From Sthenelais limicola (Eukaryota > Annelida > Polychaeta > Phyllodocida > Sigalionidae): 64,000 bases of DNA. The DNA lies in contig OW804094.1 of assembly GCA_942159475.1 (NCBI GenBank), positions 23,420,366 through 23,484,365 of the forward strand, read 5' to 3'. The notes beneath the pieces are model-generated. The model was not told where the DNA came from. It saw only the letters and a list, made by a program, of their open reading frames with translations, and made no database searches. Made by a program: the position numbers and the translations under genes. Positions 32,414 through 44,661 of the stretch are shown piece after piece. How positions within the stretch are numbered: position 1 is the first letter of the stretch; every line of letters starts with the position of its first letter.

Positions 32414-33106
32414 TAGGGTCAAATCGCAAGAAAATGTACAATTCACCTTCACTCTCAAATAAATCAGATTTCAGAGGAAAATGAGGTTTAAAATACAGTT
32501 CAACATAACCGAACACATTGTTTGAAATCAACACAATACCAAACATTTTTTTTTTTTTTAAGATTTTATTTACACTTGGTTACCGACTCCCCTTTTCGGG
32601 GTTAGTTCTGTCGGGCCAAGCCATACAACTTCTGTTACATAGTTTTCAATTTAGTTAGTTTGATATCTATTTACAGCACTATATGTAATACATAAATATA
32701 TACATGTGTTTCCTTTAGGAGAGAGTCAAATTTACGTTTATATTGGTTAATTAACCGAGTTCAATCTTGTTTTGATATGAGTTTATAATTGGTAATTGAC
32801 TTCACTGTGCCACTCAGACTTTTGTGGAGTGTTAGTGTCGTCTATGGGGTAAATTGCTATATAGTAAAAAAGGAGAAAAAAACACAATAAAATAGCAGAG
32901 ATAAAAGCAGAAAAAATGAGAAATAAAAGAAATAGAAATGTAAGAACCAAGTATGCCGTATATACGCGGATAAGGTTGGTGATAATGGTAGTGGTTGCCA
33001 AACATACCCAGATATACCTAGTATTTATAATTTGTCAGCCAAATTTACTAGAATTTCATGAATGTGTAGAGCTGCCGATTGCACATTTCTAGGCGATCTG
33101 ACCCAT
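32414..33106 (-). mobile_element. Family 1 MITE, subfamily C, split by a retroposon
   Basis: Left half 32414-32545 and right half 33005-33106 form one element once the insertion is removed. Right end GCGATCTGACCCAT. Confidence 0.8.
32546..32997 (-). mobile_element. Retroposed fragment with poly(T) left end and CCAAACA target duplication
   Basis: Starts with T13, a poly(A) tail on the minus strand, and is flanked by CCAAACA (32539-32545 and 32998-33004). It contains TTGGTTACCGACTCCCC. A hydrophobic 72-codon minus-strand frame inside has no recognised family. Likely a truncated LINE or SINE. Confidence 0.65.
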
Positions 33107-34742
33107 TTGTTTCTACACTTCTTATCTATGCTATATACTATCTGGCCCTGTTGTAGTGGATATACCTACCTCTTATATATCTTAATATTGGTACTTCAGT
33201 AGCCCCTAACTCATGGTAATATATATAGAGAGAATTTTTATTCAGTAAACAATTTACAGAAATGGACACATACATCTACTGATAGCTCTTCCAGTAAGCC
33301 CTTAATAAAGAAAATAAATACATAATGATCTGTCATAAGATAGACATATTAATCAATAATATTACAACATGTTGCTTCAATTTTCCGTGGATAACTCTAC
33401 AGTGTATAGTATAGTATAGTTAGTAATAGATAGGAAAGTTGTGTTCTCAAGTGAAACATTATGGCATTGTTTGCATCTAGGCGTGTATGGTAAAGGTGAA
33501 TTTTTCTTGCAAGGGAATAGTACAGAGGATCAGAGGGTGTGGCGAAGCATAGTATACATAAATTGATGACGTATGGGAAAGCTGCTGCACACCTTTCTTC
33601 CTCTATTGCCTTATTTTGCAAATATGATGCGTCACAGGAACAGAGTCTCAAAAGGAATGTTGAGATAAAATCATATTTTCAAAGATGGGATCAGGTAGAT
33701 TGGAATAGTTTTAACCTTTAGCCCATCTAATAAGTACTTTTATATCCTTGTCTGTTTGAAAAAAAAATATTACTGGTGTGTCTGGATAGGCAATCACATG
33801 TGACGTAGTTTGACATATTTCTTTAGGTTATTTCAAAAACATAAACCAGGACTTGAAATTAAATCATAGGATTTATCGGGAGACCAAAATCAAGGTAATC
33901 GGGAGCAAAATCTGCTGTGTGTCCACGGCTTTACCATATTAACTCATATTATGACTTATAGGGCTTATGTATTGAATTGAATTGAAAAATCTTTTATTTG
34001 TCAATAATATAGTAACAGGTACATTTGAGAAGAGAAGAAAATGACAAATTGGTCCACTGACTTCTGGGATAGTCCCAGTTCTTCCAGTCGTTACCATTAT
34101 TTTTGGAAGAATAATTAAGAATAACTAAACTAGACGTAACTAAGAGGCAAGTTTGCGAATAAAAGACATAAGTAATGGGTTAATAATCCACATTAATTAA
34201 GTACATAATTATGTGTTAACAGTTAAACTTATTATAATAATATGACTACATAGTTTGCTATGCTTTATCGTATAGTACAGTACGATTAATTACATAGTAT
34301 GGCAGTATAATGAAGTTATGATATAATACAACATCATTTGAGAAGGTATAACGGTATTTAAGAATGTTTTCTACATAATGTATCAATATTATGCTGTTGT
34401 AATATGTTTATACAAGAACTTGAAGGGGAATCAGTCAAGCAAAACCAGCCGCTGGTGAGCGATAATAAGTGAAGTCATCATAGGAAAGGATTCGAGCGCA
34501 TCCTCCAAATACACATGAGGAAGTTTTAGAAGCTCTGTAGCAAACACAGTCAGAAAAAATGTCGGTCTGTTATGGGTTTGAAAAGAAGAAGAAAAATAGA
34601 ATAGAATTTTTCTACCGACGATAGCTGAGAAGGCCGATTTCAATAAGCCAGATGTACCAAGCTCTTTGATACAACCTTATTTTGGTTCAATTAAACTTGA
34701 GCAACAAAAGTACATCTTCGTTGGCCTAACTCAGATGCCCAT
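33107..34742. other. Mostly unassigned; decayed repeats
   Basis: A family 2 remnant lies at about 33660-33830 (AAAGATGGGATCA, TTTGAAAAAAAAATATT). At 33985 AAATCTTTTATTTGTCAA looks like a reversed LINE or SINE 3' end. 34445-34500 shares GGTGAGCGATAATAAGTGAA with 59918-59970. No gene found. Confidence 0.4.
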
Positions 34743-34981
34743 ATGGGTCAGATTGTCAGAAAATGTACAATTGGCAGAGTTACACATTTAGTAAATTCTG
34801 CTAAATTAGGATGTAATTTGGTCAATACTAGGTAAATTCAAGGATATCCGACATTGCATTGATTCTAACAATCTGTTTGGTTAGGTTGAACTGTATTTTG
34901 AACTTTATTTTCGTCTGAAATTTGGGGTATTTGAGAGAATTGGTGAAGGTGTATTGTACATTTTCTGAAAATGTCACCCAT
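34743..34981 (+). mobile_element. Family 1 MITE, subfamily A
   Basis: Left end GGGTCAGATTGTCAG, right end GAAAATGTCACCCAT. Confidence 0.8.
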
Positions 34982-35262
34982 ATAAGGAGACTAGTGACCT
35001 CACAAGAGTAAGTGGGAGGGGGGGGGGGTGTATTATTCATGGAATGGCAGAGACGCTCAAGCTTCTCTGAGACGCCATTACTTCCTGTTAGGAAAAATAC
35101 TTGGTATTACTTCATCGTTTTGCCCCGAGTAAGACTTGACATCTTTCACTTGTGAATCGTGGAAGGAATTCCTGGGAAAGTTTATGGTTAGAAACATCTG
35201 GTTGTAGTTAAGAGTGGTATGAATGAATGCAGAAAGACGGCCATATGGGACTTCTGCTATAT

Positions 35263-35500
35263 ATGGTCAGGTCGTCAGAAAATGTACAATTCACCTTTCC
35301 CAATCCTCTCAAAAAACCCAAATTTAAGTGAAAAGTGACGTTCAAAATGCAGTTTAACACAATAAAAGAGATATTTTTAATCAATAAAATACCTAAGATA
35401 CTCTGATATACCCATTGTTTATCATTTTTCTGTCTAATTTAATAGAACTTGCCAAATTTGTAGAGCTGCTGATTGTACATTTTCTGAGAATCTGACCCAT
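35263..35500 (-). mobile_element. Family 1 MITE, subfamily C
   Basis: Left ATGGTCAGGTCGTCAG, right TCTGAGAATCTGACCCAT. Confidence 0.8.
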
Positions 35501-35541
35501 ATAAGAATACTACACCAAGCCTCTGACAACAACTTATATAT

Positions 35542-35960
35542 GTGATGTGTTACAGAAAAATGACTCACCTGTCGCAAAATTCACATTTTTCAAAGCGTAT
35601 AATCCACAAGATCTCTTTGTTGGAATGTTTTCATTTCTGAGGTGCTTAGCGCTGGTAGTAGCATGGATATGTGGGTCAGATTTTCAGAAAATGTACAATT
35701 GGCAGCTGTACACATTTAGTAACTTCTGCTAAATTAGGCTGCAATGTGGTCAATAATAGGTAAATTCGGGCATATTCGGCATTGCATTGATTCTATCAAT
35801 CTGTTTGGTTAGGTTGAACTGAATTTTGGACTTTATTTTCGTCTGAAATTTGGGTTATTTGAGAAGATTGACGAAGTTGAATTGTACATTTTCTGAAAAT
35901 CTGACCCATGTGTACCAAATCTCAAGACTGTGTTGAATGCATAGGTCTACACATATATCT
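35542..35960. mobile_element. Family 2 MITE with nested family 1 copy
   Basis: Left GTGATGTGTTACAGAAAAATG and CCTGTCGCAAAATTC. The interior is interrupted at 35671-35909 and the right end is indistinct. Confidence 0.5.
35671..35909 (+). mobile_element. Family 1 MITE, subfamily A, nested
   Basis: Full-length with standard ends; inserted in the family 2 copy. Confidence 0.85.
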
Positions 35961-36018
35961 GCTGTTATCCTAAGGGTATATTTTAATATATCTACCAACT
36001 TTGCTATAGTGAGTGGCC

Positions 36019-36560
36019 ATTCTTTGAGACGGAAAGTCACGTGATTGCAGGTGGCGCTGCGAACCAGGGGTTGACTTTTGAGCGGTAATGGGTGCATGTC
36101 CCATAGAGCTCCATAGTAAAAATTTGAGATTTAATCCCCCAAAAAATATAGAAAACATTCGTAAAAAAATTAATTGCTTTCATTGACTTAAAGTTTGATA
36201 TTGCAAGTGTCACATATGTTGAGAGCAGAACAATTTGTCATCGTTATCATGTAGAACCAGGAGTATAAACTTTGGGATTTTAATATGGGAGTCTATGGGG
36301 GCCGATGTCAGTATGCAATCCCTGCCGTATCTGTTACCTTTTCCAACGCACTTCATTCAAAGTTTAAATTCTCATCTTTCTTGGACAAACTATGTTGAAA
36401 TTAAAAGTTATCTGAAAAGGGATATTCTTATAAAGATATATGCAAAAGAATTTGTCCTGATGACACCATAAATGATTTGTAAAATCAAGAATTAGTTTTA
36501 TGAAAACAGTACCCGTTGCACCCGTACTGCTACCGGAACCAGCTTGCCGTCTCAAAGAAT
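36019..36560. mobile_element. 542-bp MITE with ATTCTTTGAGACGG ends
   Basis: ATTCTTTGAGACGG at the left and CCGTCTCAAAGAAT at the right form a perfect 14-bp inverted repeat. No transposase. Confidence 0.7.
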
Positions 36561-36689
36561 AAACAAGTATCACAAACTTTTATTTCATGCATGGAATAAA
36601 GAAGTACTTATTAATGTCCTGATATTTTTTACGGAAATTCGCTGGTAATGCAGCTTTAACTTAGAGAATATATCTAGGCAGTGCTATCT

Positions 36690-37387
36690 AATATGGGATT
36701 TGCATGTGGCACTGCGCATGTCTGTTACAACAGTACATCATGAGATAGATTTTGTTGAAATCTGACATACAAATGTGATACGTTTCAGGAAAATGAGTCA
36801 TAAGTCGCAAAAAATAGATCTTGAGATACCATTAGATTTGTAAGATGAGATCAAGGGGATTCCAATGATAGTAAACAGTCTAATAATCTTATGAGTATTT
36901 CTAGATTTTACGTTTGATATTTTCTTTTTTGAAAATAATTTCCAATATTTCTGGGGGTCAATAAACAGTAAAGTAACTAAATGTAGTCCATATGAGGACC
37001 TTTAAAACTAAAGGATATATTACATAGATTGTCCTGAAATTTGATACACCGATTGATATATGTCTAGGTGATGAACTCCCCAAAATTCAGAAGATTCCAA
37101 TGATGTGATCTTGTGAAGAAAACACTTTGAAAAATATCAATTTTGCTACTTATGACTCATTTTCCTGGAACACATCACAAATATTTGGCAAGGTTTTTTG
37201 CATGGAATATTTATGCCTGATCCAATGACAATATCCATGTTATACATACCATCCTTCATATTTGTAAAAAATATTCTTGCAATTTTCGATAAAGATTTTG
37301 CTAAATTTTGAATGTCAGACCTGAACTGAATCTATTCCAGCATTCAATGTAACAGACATGCGCAGTGGCACATTCAAGTCCCCTATT
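36690..37387. mobile_element. Family 3 MITE with nested family 2 copy
   Basis: The left ATGGGATTTGCATGTGGCAC, TGCGCATGTCTGTTA and the right inverse form long terminal repeats. Broken at 36775-37178. Confidence 0.65.
36775..37178. mobile_element. Family 2 MITE, nested
   Basis: Full-length; left GTGATACGTTTCAGG, right GGAACACATCAC. Flanked by AAAT on both sides. Confidence 0.8.
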
Positions 37388-37505
37388 AGGCTTTAAGAAT
37401 GATAAGTACAAGTTATATTTGAGTACATTCGGTGTTATTGTTATGTATTTCACCCATATAAAGTATTTAGAGCTGTTTCTAATCTTTGGTTACAGAATTA
37501 CCAGC

Positions 37506-37729
37506 TTGGGTCAGATTTTCTGAAAATGTACAATTGGCAGCTGTCCACATTTAGTAAATTCTGCTAAATTAGGCTGCAATTTGGTAAATACTAGGTAAAT
37601 TCGAGTATAGATTCTAGCAATCTGTTTGGTTAGGTTGAACTGTATTTTGAACTTTATTTTCGTCTGAAAGTTGGATTATTTGAGGGGATTGGTGAAGTTG
37701 AATTGTACATTTTCTGGTGACATCACCCA
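37506..37729 (+). mobile_element. Family 1 MITE, subfamily A, short core deletion
   Basis: Right end TCTGGTGACATCACCCA; about 15 bp missing before GATTCTAGCAATC. Confidence 0.8.
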
Positions 37730-37967
37730 CTTGCGTTACAAATTAGATTAACAATCAAAAGGTTTTGTGACAAATCTAATGATATTTAGCAGCTTTAGTC
37801 CGAGCTCATCAGCCATTTTGAACTGAAACAATAAAAGATAAGAGACATGAGCCCACAGGGGTATTTTTCATTTACATCTGTTGCCTCTATCACTTTGAGA
37901 TAATTTCAAATCTCCTTCGCCTTCTGGTTCCAATGTCTCTCAAGAGACAAGACAAGAAAGTACTTAA

Positions 37968-38205
37968 ATGGGTGAGATTTTCAGAAAATGTACAACTGGC
38001 AGCTCTACACATTTAGGAAATTCTCCTAAATTAGGCTGAAAAATGAAGAATACCGGGTATATCTGAGTATATTTGGTATCGCATTGATTTAAAGTATCAG
38101 TTCTGTTATGTTAAACTGCATTTTGAAGCTCATTTTTGTCTTAAATGGGTTTTATTTGAGAGGATTGGTGAAGAAAAATTGTACATTTTCGGAAAATCTG
38201 ACCCA
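37968..38205 (+). mobile_element. Family 1 MITE, subfamily B
   Basis: Left ATGGGTGAGATTTTCAG; right TTTTCGGAAAATCTGACCC. Confidence 0.85.
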
Positions 38206-38219
38206 AATGGAGTGTTTGT

Positions 38220-38372
38220 GTGGGGGGGGGGGCGACTAAGGGGTAAGGGTTTTCGATCAAGTGTTTTCGATCAAAGTCTATGTAATGAATGCCCTGCTAT
38301 TTGTTGCAAAGTTTCGCATTGATATATAGATGTTGTTTGGTTGGGTTTTTTTTTGGGGGGGGGGGGGGGGGA
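38220..38372. repeat. Two poly-G runs
   Basis: G10 at about 38221 and T8 followed by about G19 near 38352. Confidence 0.8.
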
Positions 38373-38427
38373 TTTGGTTAGATATTATTTTTGTTTTACT
38401 TGTATGCTTGAATATATTTGTTTATAT

Positions 38428-38666
38428 ATGGGTCAGATTTTCAGAAAATGTACAATTGGCAGCTCTACATATTTAGAAAATTCTGCTAAATTAAGCTGCA
38501 ATTTGGACAGTGCAAGGTAAATTCAAGTATATTTGGCATTGCATTGTTTCTAGCTATGTGTTTGGTTAGGTTGAACTGTATTTTGAACTTTATTTTCGTT
38601 TGAAATTTGGGTTGTTTGAGAGGAATGGTAAAGATGAATTGTACATTTTCTGAAAATCTGACCCAT
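38428..38666 (+). mobile_element. Family 1 MITE, subfamily A
   Basis: Full-length, near consensus. Confidence 0.85.
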
Positions 38667-38805
38667 ATATATCTGATTTTTTACCTTATCTATCGTAACT
38701 TTTTATTATTTTATCTTTTTATTATGGACTTCCTGGAAGATCTAGAAGTATCCCCTTTTGTTGCACATCAAATAATTTATGTCTTTGGTTGCATAATGGA
38801 TTGAA

Positions 38806-38905
38806 TTAGAACGCCTAGTCCTGGGCCAGGAAACCGATTAGCGAAGTAAGCATCCAATCACTGACATACCATTCTTAACTGATCGGAAGGTTTGGGCCTG
38901 GACTG
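38806..38905. mobile_element. Family 4 MITE, partial, inverted
   Basis: AGAACGCCTAGTCCTGGGCC to GGTTTGGGCCTGGACTG matches the 12308 copy in reverse for about 100 bp. Confidence 0.65.
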
Positions 38906-38961
38906 AACCCCTTAGACCCCCTTTTCCCGCTGCCCCCCTTCTCACTAAGTACTAGTATATA

Positions 38962-39184
38962 ATTGGTGAAACCGCCAGAAAATTCATCTTCACCAATCCT
39001 CTTAAATAACACAAATTTCAGACGAACATAAAGTTCAAAATACAGTTCAACATAACCAAACACATAGCTATAATCAATACAATGCCAAATATACTCGAAT
39101 TTGCATAGTATTGCAGCCTAATTTAGCAGAATTTACTAAATGTGTAGATCTTCCAGTTATACATTTTATGAAAATCTGACCCAT
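38962..39184 (-). mobile_element. Family 1 MITE, subfamily A, worn
   Basis: Left end has lost TGTACAAT (GCCAGAAAATTCATC); right TATGAAAATCTGACCCAT. Confidence 0.75.
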
Positions 39185-39377
39185 ATATAGCAGGAGCGCC
39201 TGGAGTGCCAGACCGCCAAAACAGATAAGGCAAATGACCTTGCTGATAAGCGTCCCATCTACTCCCAGTCCGCCAGACTGTGTTCTTTTCTCAAGTTAAA
39301 AGCAGTTCAGACCTTATCAGTCCATTGTTCACCATCTCTCCTCCTCTCTCATCACTCTGACCCCACCCAAAGTGCTG

Positions 39378-39612
39378 CTGGGTGAAATCACCAGAAAATG
39401 TACAATTCACATTAACCAATTCACTCAAATAACCCAAATTTAAGACGAAAAGGTTTTCAAAATGCAGTTCAGGATAATCAAACATTGTTTGAATCAGAAT
39501 AATATCAAATATACTCAGTTATACCAAGTTTTGGCCATTTTTTAGTCTAATTTAGCAGAATTTACTAAATGTGTAGAGCTGCCGATTGTACATTTTCTGA
39601 AGATCTGTCCCT
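39378..39612 (-). mobile_element. Family 1 MITE, subfamily C
   Basis: Left GGGTGAAATCACCAG, right TCTGAAGATCTGTCCCT. Confidence 0.8.
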
Positions 39613-39872
39613 ACCGCTGCGACAGCGGATGATGATGATGAAAGTGTATTGTCATTTTTCCTCAGTTTTTTCCTCAGATTTTCTTCACGATGGATGTATT
39701 TATAAAGATGGCGTGTGTGGTGGTCTGGGTGTGGCGGCGGGACGTATCACCTTGAGACCTGAACCCAGTGTCATGCTTCATATTTCTCCTACCAAAGTAC
39801 TTGTGGGAATTTAGTTGGTTGAAAGCTTAAAGTGGCTGATCCACTAGTGACTGATTTGGTACAGCATTGTGA
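39613..39872 (+). other. GC-rich segment, possible exon-like sequence
   Basis: After a TTTTTTCCTCAG acceptor-like site, an open stretch (DFLHDGCIYKDGVCGG.. , 39677-39814) has more G and C than its surroundings. It is not recognised and has no clear donor before its stop. Confidence 0.2.
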
Positions 39873-40712
39873 ATTAAAGCTGCACTCTCAGTTAAAAATG
39901 CACTCTCACACAGTTAAAGCTGCACTCTCAGTTAAAGCTGCACTATCAGTTAAAAATGCAGTCACAGTTAAAGCTACACTCTCACACAGTTAAAGCTGCA
40001 CTCTCAGTTAAAGCTACACTATCAGTTAAAAATGCACTCCCAGTTAAAGCTACACTCTCACACAGTTAAAGCTGCACTATCAGTTAAAAATGCAGTCACA
40101 ATTAAAGCTGCACTCTCAGTTAAAGCTGCACTCCCAGTTAAAGCTGCACCCTCAGTTAAAGCTGCACTCTCACACAGTTAAAGCTGCACTCTCAGTTAAA
40201 GCTGTAACCTCAGTTAAAGCTGCACTCTCACACAGTTAAAGCTGCACTCTCAGTTAAAGCTGTAACCTCAGTTAAAGCTGCACTCTCCGTTAAAGCTGCA
40301 CTCTCAGTTAGAGCTGCACTCTCAGTTAAAGCTGCACACTCTCAGTTAAAGCTGCACACTCTCAGTTAAAGCTGCACTCTCAGTTAAAGCTGCACTCCCA
40401 GTTGAAGCTGCACTCCCAGTTAAAGCTGCACTCTCAGTTAGAGCTGCACTCTCAGTTAAAGCTGCACTCTCAGTTAAAGCTGCACTCCCAGTTAAAGCTG
40501 CACTCTCAGTTAAAGCTGCACTCTCAGTTAAAGCTGCACTCTCAGTTAAAGCTGCACTCCCAGTTAAAGCTGCACCCTCAGTTAAAGCTGCACCCTCAGT
40601 TAAAGCTGCACTCCCAGTTAAAGCTGCACCCTCAGTTAAAGCTGCACTCTCAATTAAAGCTGCACTCTCAGTTAAAGCTGCACCCTCAGTTAAAGCTGCA
40701 CCCTCAGTTAAC
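39873..40712 (+). repeat. 18-bp satellite (GTTAAAGCTGCACTCTCA)
   Basis: About 45 units with frequent CTCCC, ACCCT and ACACTCTC variants. Period 18 keeps a frame open and gives a false LHSQLK-repeat protein at 40402-40743. The unit matches the TTAAAGCTGCA end of TTAA-type MITEs. Confidence 0.95.
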
Positions 40713-41000
40713 GTTGGTAAAAACCAAAATATTGTCTACATAATCTTCCACTCTTTTCCAACCAATCTTAAAGTCACTTGACCGAAATGTTGGACAATTC
40801 TCTCAGATTGTTTTTGCAACAGGGCTAAACGTCCAATTTTGAATTTAGGAGGACCCGCCTAAATCCTTTCCTATATCGCTCACCAGAGGGCGTTTTCCCT
40901 GGACCAATTCTACTTCACACTCCTGTGTTTACAGTGTTACCCCTCATAGTCCTGGGTTTTCTTTGGAACTGTTTTAGAGTTAAAGCCACTTTTATGCCTT
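40713..41000 (+). mobile_element. Body of the element from which the 18-bp array expanded
   Basis: GTTAACGTTGGTAAAAACC then AATATTGTCTAC resembles GCTAACATCGGTGACAAAC and GATTTTCTAC at 43654, which also follows TTAAAGTTGCACTCT. The far end is not defined. Confidence 0.4.
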
Positions 41001-41177
41001 GGCAGCGTGTTTTTGGAAGGATGGGAAAGCTGTTGCCCTTTTTCTCGCCCCCGCCCTCGCCTCTGATACAAGTGGGCAATCAGATATGTTGATATTAATC
41101 TGACGCATATACGATAGTAAATACCCAAGCAGATGTTTACCGTATCTCATATACCACCATCAGGGTGTGAAGAATAT

Positions 41178-41602
41178 GTTATGTGTTTTAGGAAAATGTG
41201 TCATAAGTCGCAAAAATTAGATTTTGAGATACCATTATATTTGAAAAGATGAGATCAAACCGATTCCAATGATAATACACAATCTAACCTAAACCACAGT
41301 CTAATAATCAAATAAGTATTTTTTTATTTTAAGTTTGATATTTTCGTTTTTGAAAAAAAAAGGCTCCAATAATTCTTGGGGTCAATAAACAGTAAAGTAA
41401 CTAAATGTAGTCCATATGAGGACCTTTAAAACGAAAAGATATATTCTATAGATTGTCCTGAAATTTGATACATCGATTGATATAGGTATAAGTGATAAAC
41501 CCTACAACAATTAGAACATTCAAATAATGTGATCTTGTGAAAACAACAGTTTGAAAAATATCCATTTTGCGACTTATGACTCATTTTCCTGAAACACATC
41601 AC
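41178..41602. mobile_element. Family 2 MITE
   Basis: Full-length; left GTTATGTGTTTTAGG, right CCTGAAACACATCAC. Confidence 0.8.
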
Positions 41603-41744
41603 ATATATGCCCACAGACCCACAATAATAAATTCCCCAACAGTCCCTCGTATTAAACCCTAGGTTGCAATGACATACCAGCACATGTCATATATTGCATA
41701 TCTCCCAGCGAAACTAATAAAGTTTCCTCATGTTATGGAGATAT

Positions 41745-41983
41745 ATGGGTCAGATTTTTAGAAAATGTACAATTCAACTTAGCCAATCTTCTCAAATAAC
41801 CTAAATTTCAGACGAAAATAAAGTTCAAAATACAGTTCAACCTAACCAAACAGATTGCTAGAATCAATGCAATGCCGAATATACCCGAATTTACCTAGTA
41901 TCGGCCAAATTGCAGCAGAATTTAGCAGAATTTACTAAATGCGTATAGCTGCCAATTGTACATTTTCTGAAAATTTGACCCAT
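41745..41983 (-). mobile_element. Family 1 MITE, subfamily A
   Basis: Full-length; left CAGATTTTTAGAAAATG. Confidence 0.85.
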
Positions 41984-42053
41984 ATAATAGGCTATCATGG
42001 TGCATTCCAAGTGCTAGAGGGGAGGGGGAAGGATGAGATCCCAGTGTCAATAT

Positions 42054-42293
42054 ATGGGTCAGATTTTCAGAAAATGTACAATTGGCAGCTCTACACATTT
42101 AGGAAATTCTCCTAAACTAGGCTGAAAAATGAAGAATACCGGGTATATCTGAGCATATTTGGTGTTGCATTGATTTAAAGTATCAGTTCTGTTACGTTAA
42201 ACTGCATTTTGGAGCTCATTTTTGTCTTAAATGTGAGTTATTTGAGAGGATTGGTGAAGGCAAATTGTACATTTTCTGAAAATCTTACCCGTA
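42054..42293 (+). mobile_element. Family 1 MITE, subfamily B
   Basis: Full-length; right end AAAATCTTACCCGT. Confidence 0.85.
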
Positions 42294-42407
42294 TAGCACA
42301 TTGTTAAGTGTGATGTATATCATAATGATGTTTGAGAGGCAGTCCTGGATCCTGGACCTTATTTATTGAACACATCCATCAATTCATTAGAGGATGGTGG
42401 GTAGGTA

Positions 42408-43374
42408 GTGAGATTGGTTGCTTTACGCCCTTATCAACACATTTAATATGGTTATATCAAGGGTGGGAGAGCTGAGAGGGAGTGAGTGAGTGAGATTGGT
42501 TGCTTTACGCCCTTATCAACACATTTAATATGGTTATATCAAGGGTGGGAGAGCTGAGAGGGAGTGAGTGAGTGAGATTGGTTGCTTTACGCCCTTATCA
42601 ACACATTTAATATGGTTATATCAAGGGCGGGAGAGCTGAGAGGGAGTGAATGAGTGAGATTGGTTGCTTTACGCCCTTATCAACACATTTAATATGGTTT
42701 TATCAAGGGCGGGAGAGCCGAGAGGGAGTGAGTGAGACTGGTTGCTTTACGCCCTTATCAACACATTTAATATGGTTATATCAAGGGTGGGAGAGCTGAG
42801 AGGGAGTGAGTGAGTGAGAGTGGTTGCTTTACGCCCTTATCAACACATTTAATATGGTTATATCAAGGGCGGGAGAGCTGAGAGGGAGTGAGTGAGTGAG
42901 ATTAGTTGCTTTACGCCCTTATCAACACATTTAATATGGTTATATCAAGGGCAGGAGAGCTGAGAGGGAGTGAGTGAGTGAGATTGGTTGCTTTAAGCCC
43001 TTATCAACACATTGAAGGTTATATCAAGGGCAGGAGAGCTGAGAGGGAGTGAGTGAGTGAGATTGGTTGCTTTAAGCCCTTATCAACACATTGAAGGTTA
43101 TATCAAGGGCGGGAGAGCTGAGAGGGAGTGAGTGAGTGAGATTGGTTGCTTTACGCCCTTATCAACACATTTAATATGGTTATATCAAGGGTGGGAGAGC
43201 TGAGAGGGAGTGAGTGAGTGAGATTGGTAGCTTTACGCCCTTATCAACACATTTAATATGGTTATATCAAGGGCGGGAGAGCTGAGAGGGAGTGAGTGAG
43301 TGAGATTGGTTGCTTTACGCCCTTATCAACACATTTAATATGGTTATATCAAGGGTGGGAGAGCTGAGAGGGAG
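42408..43374 (-). repeat. 82-bp satellite, twelve copies, inverted relative to 27836
   Basis: Unit GATTGGTTGCTTTACGCCC, TTATCAACACATTTAATATG, GAGAGCTGAGAGGGAGTGAG. Two consecutive units share the same TTTAAGCCC and ATTGAAGGTT changes, which indicates local duplication. Confidence 0.95.
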
Positions 43375-43440
43375 GCAGTTTATGATCATACTCAGGAAAT
43401 ACAGATAGAGAAGAAGGGGGAGAGAGACAGAAGGTAGGAT
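43375..43440 (-). repeat. Single 73-bp satellite remnant at the array edge
   Basis: CAGTTTATGATCATACTCAG, GAAATACAGATAGAGAAG: the same 82/73 junction as at 27836 and 48290. Confidence 0.8.
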
Positions 43441-43707
43441 AGGGGGGTTAGTATATAAAGAAGTGGTAATTTATAGTGCATTCCACAGTAACAGGTGGGA
43501 GGGGGGATCTCCGTAGAGGGTTATATGTCAATATATGGCACATTATTTTTAAAAGATATCATAGAGATGATGTGTAACATTATATCACATTCTCCAAACC
43601 ATTATTCGAAAATGTCCAGTAGTAATCAATCGGATCCCTTAAAGTTGCACTCTTAGCTAACATCGGTGACAAACTAAAGATTTTCTACTTTAATCCAATA
43701 GTACATC

Positions 43708-44280
43708 CAATATTCCTGGAAAACGCGGCAATAACAATTCTAGGTATATGTTAGCAATGATATCAGGTAATAAAGCTAATCTGGGTAGATTAAATCTCCG
43801 TCGGGCCTTGTCATTATGGACCGTTGTGAATATGATGGGAAAGATCAGGACCGAGATAGTTAAACTAATTGATGTTGATATCATTGCTAAGGCCAAAAAA
43901 AAAATAGGTGTGTTTCCGATTTGTCGGGCTGAAAACTAGGTAGGGGGGGTGGTAATTTTTTTTTTTTTTGGAAACCATTTCGCAGGAACTGAGAAAAATG
44001 TCTTTTTCATAACAATAGTTGTTTTGAACATGGGAAATGTGCTTTTTGACAGTTTCGGGTTAGGAAAACCCGTTTTCCTGCTTTTATAAGCTTTTTTTGT
44101 CAAAAAATCCAAAAAAACTAAGATATGATGGGGAAAAAATCAGGAATGGTCAAATTTTTTTTAGGTAGGGTAAGGTTTTTCTAGGTAGGGAGGGTAAATC
44201 GGAAACACACCTATTTTTTTTTTGGCCTAACATTACTCATTTACCTAGAATTGTTATTGCCGACTGTTCCTGGAATATTG
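43708..44280. mobile_element. Foldback MITE hosting another MITE
   Basis: CAATATTCCTGGA and GGCAATAACAATTCTAGGTA at the left match, inverted, TACCTAGAATTGTTATTGCC and TCCTGGAATATTG at the right. Confidence 0.65.
43891..44226. mobile_element. 336-bp MITE (GGCCAAAAAAAA, ATAGGTGTGTTTCCGAT ends)
   Basis: The terminal inverted repeats extend about 30 bp and the flanks carry TAA on both sides. Nested in the 43708 element. Confidence 0.85.
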
Positions 44281-44339
44281 TACAATACTAGGCGTTGTGG
44301 ACCGTTGCGGACTAACCCGATACTGAAGGATTCTGTTAT

Positions 44340-44579
44340 ATGGGTGAAATCGCCAGAAAATGTACAATTCACCTTCAACAATCCTCTCAAATAACTCGAA
44401 TTTAAGATAAAAATCTGGTTCAAAATTCACTTCAACACAATCGAACAGGTTGTTTGAATTAAGGCAATACCAAATATACCCAGATATACCAAGTTTTGCC
44501 CATTTTTCAGTCTAATTTAGAAGAATATACTAAATGTGTTGTGTCTGCCGAATGTACATTTTGTGAAGAACTGACCCAT
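44340..44579 (-). mobile_element. Family 1 MITE, subfamily C
   Basis: Left GGGTGAAATCGCCAG; right TTGTGAAGAACTGACCCAT. Confidence 0.85.
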
Positions 44580-44661
44580 ATATCCTATCCGGATGCTGTG
44601 CCATTGTTACTTGAATCCGAAGATGGCCTCTCATAGACAAGACATGAGTCTATTGTTTTAC

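Noticed and set aside
40402..40743. LHSQLK-repeat protein
   Set aside because: The 18-bp satellite has a period divisible by three; variants are random with respect to codon position.
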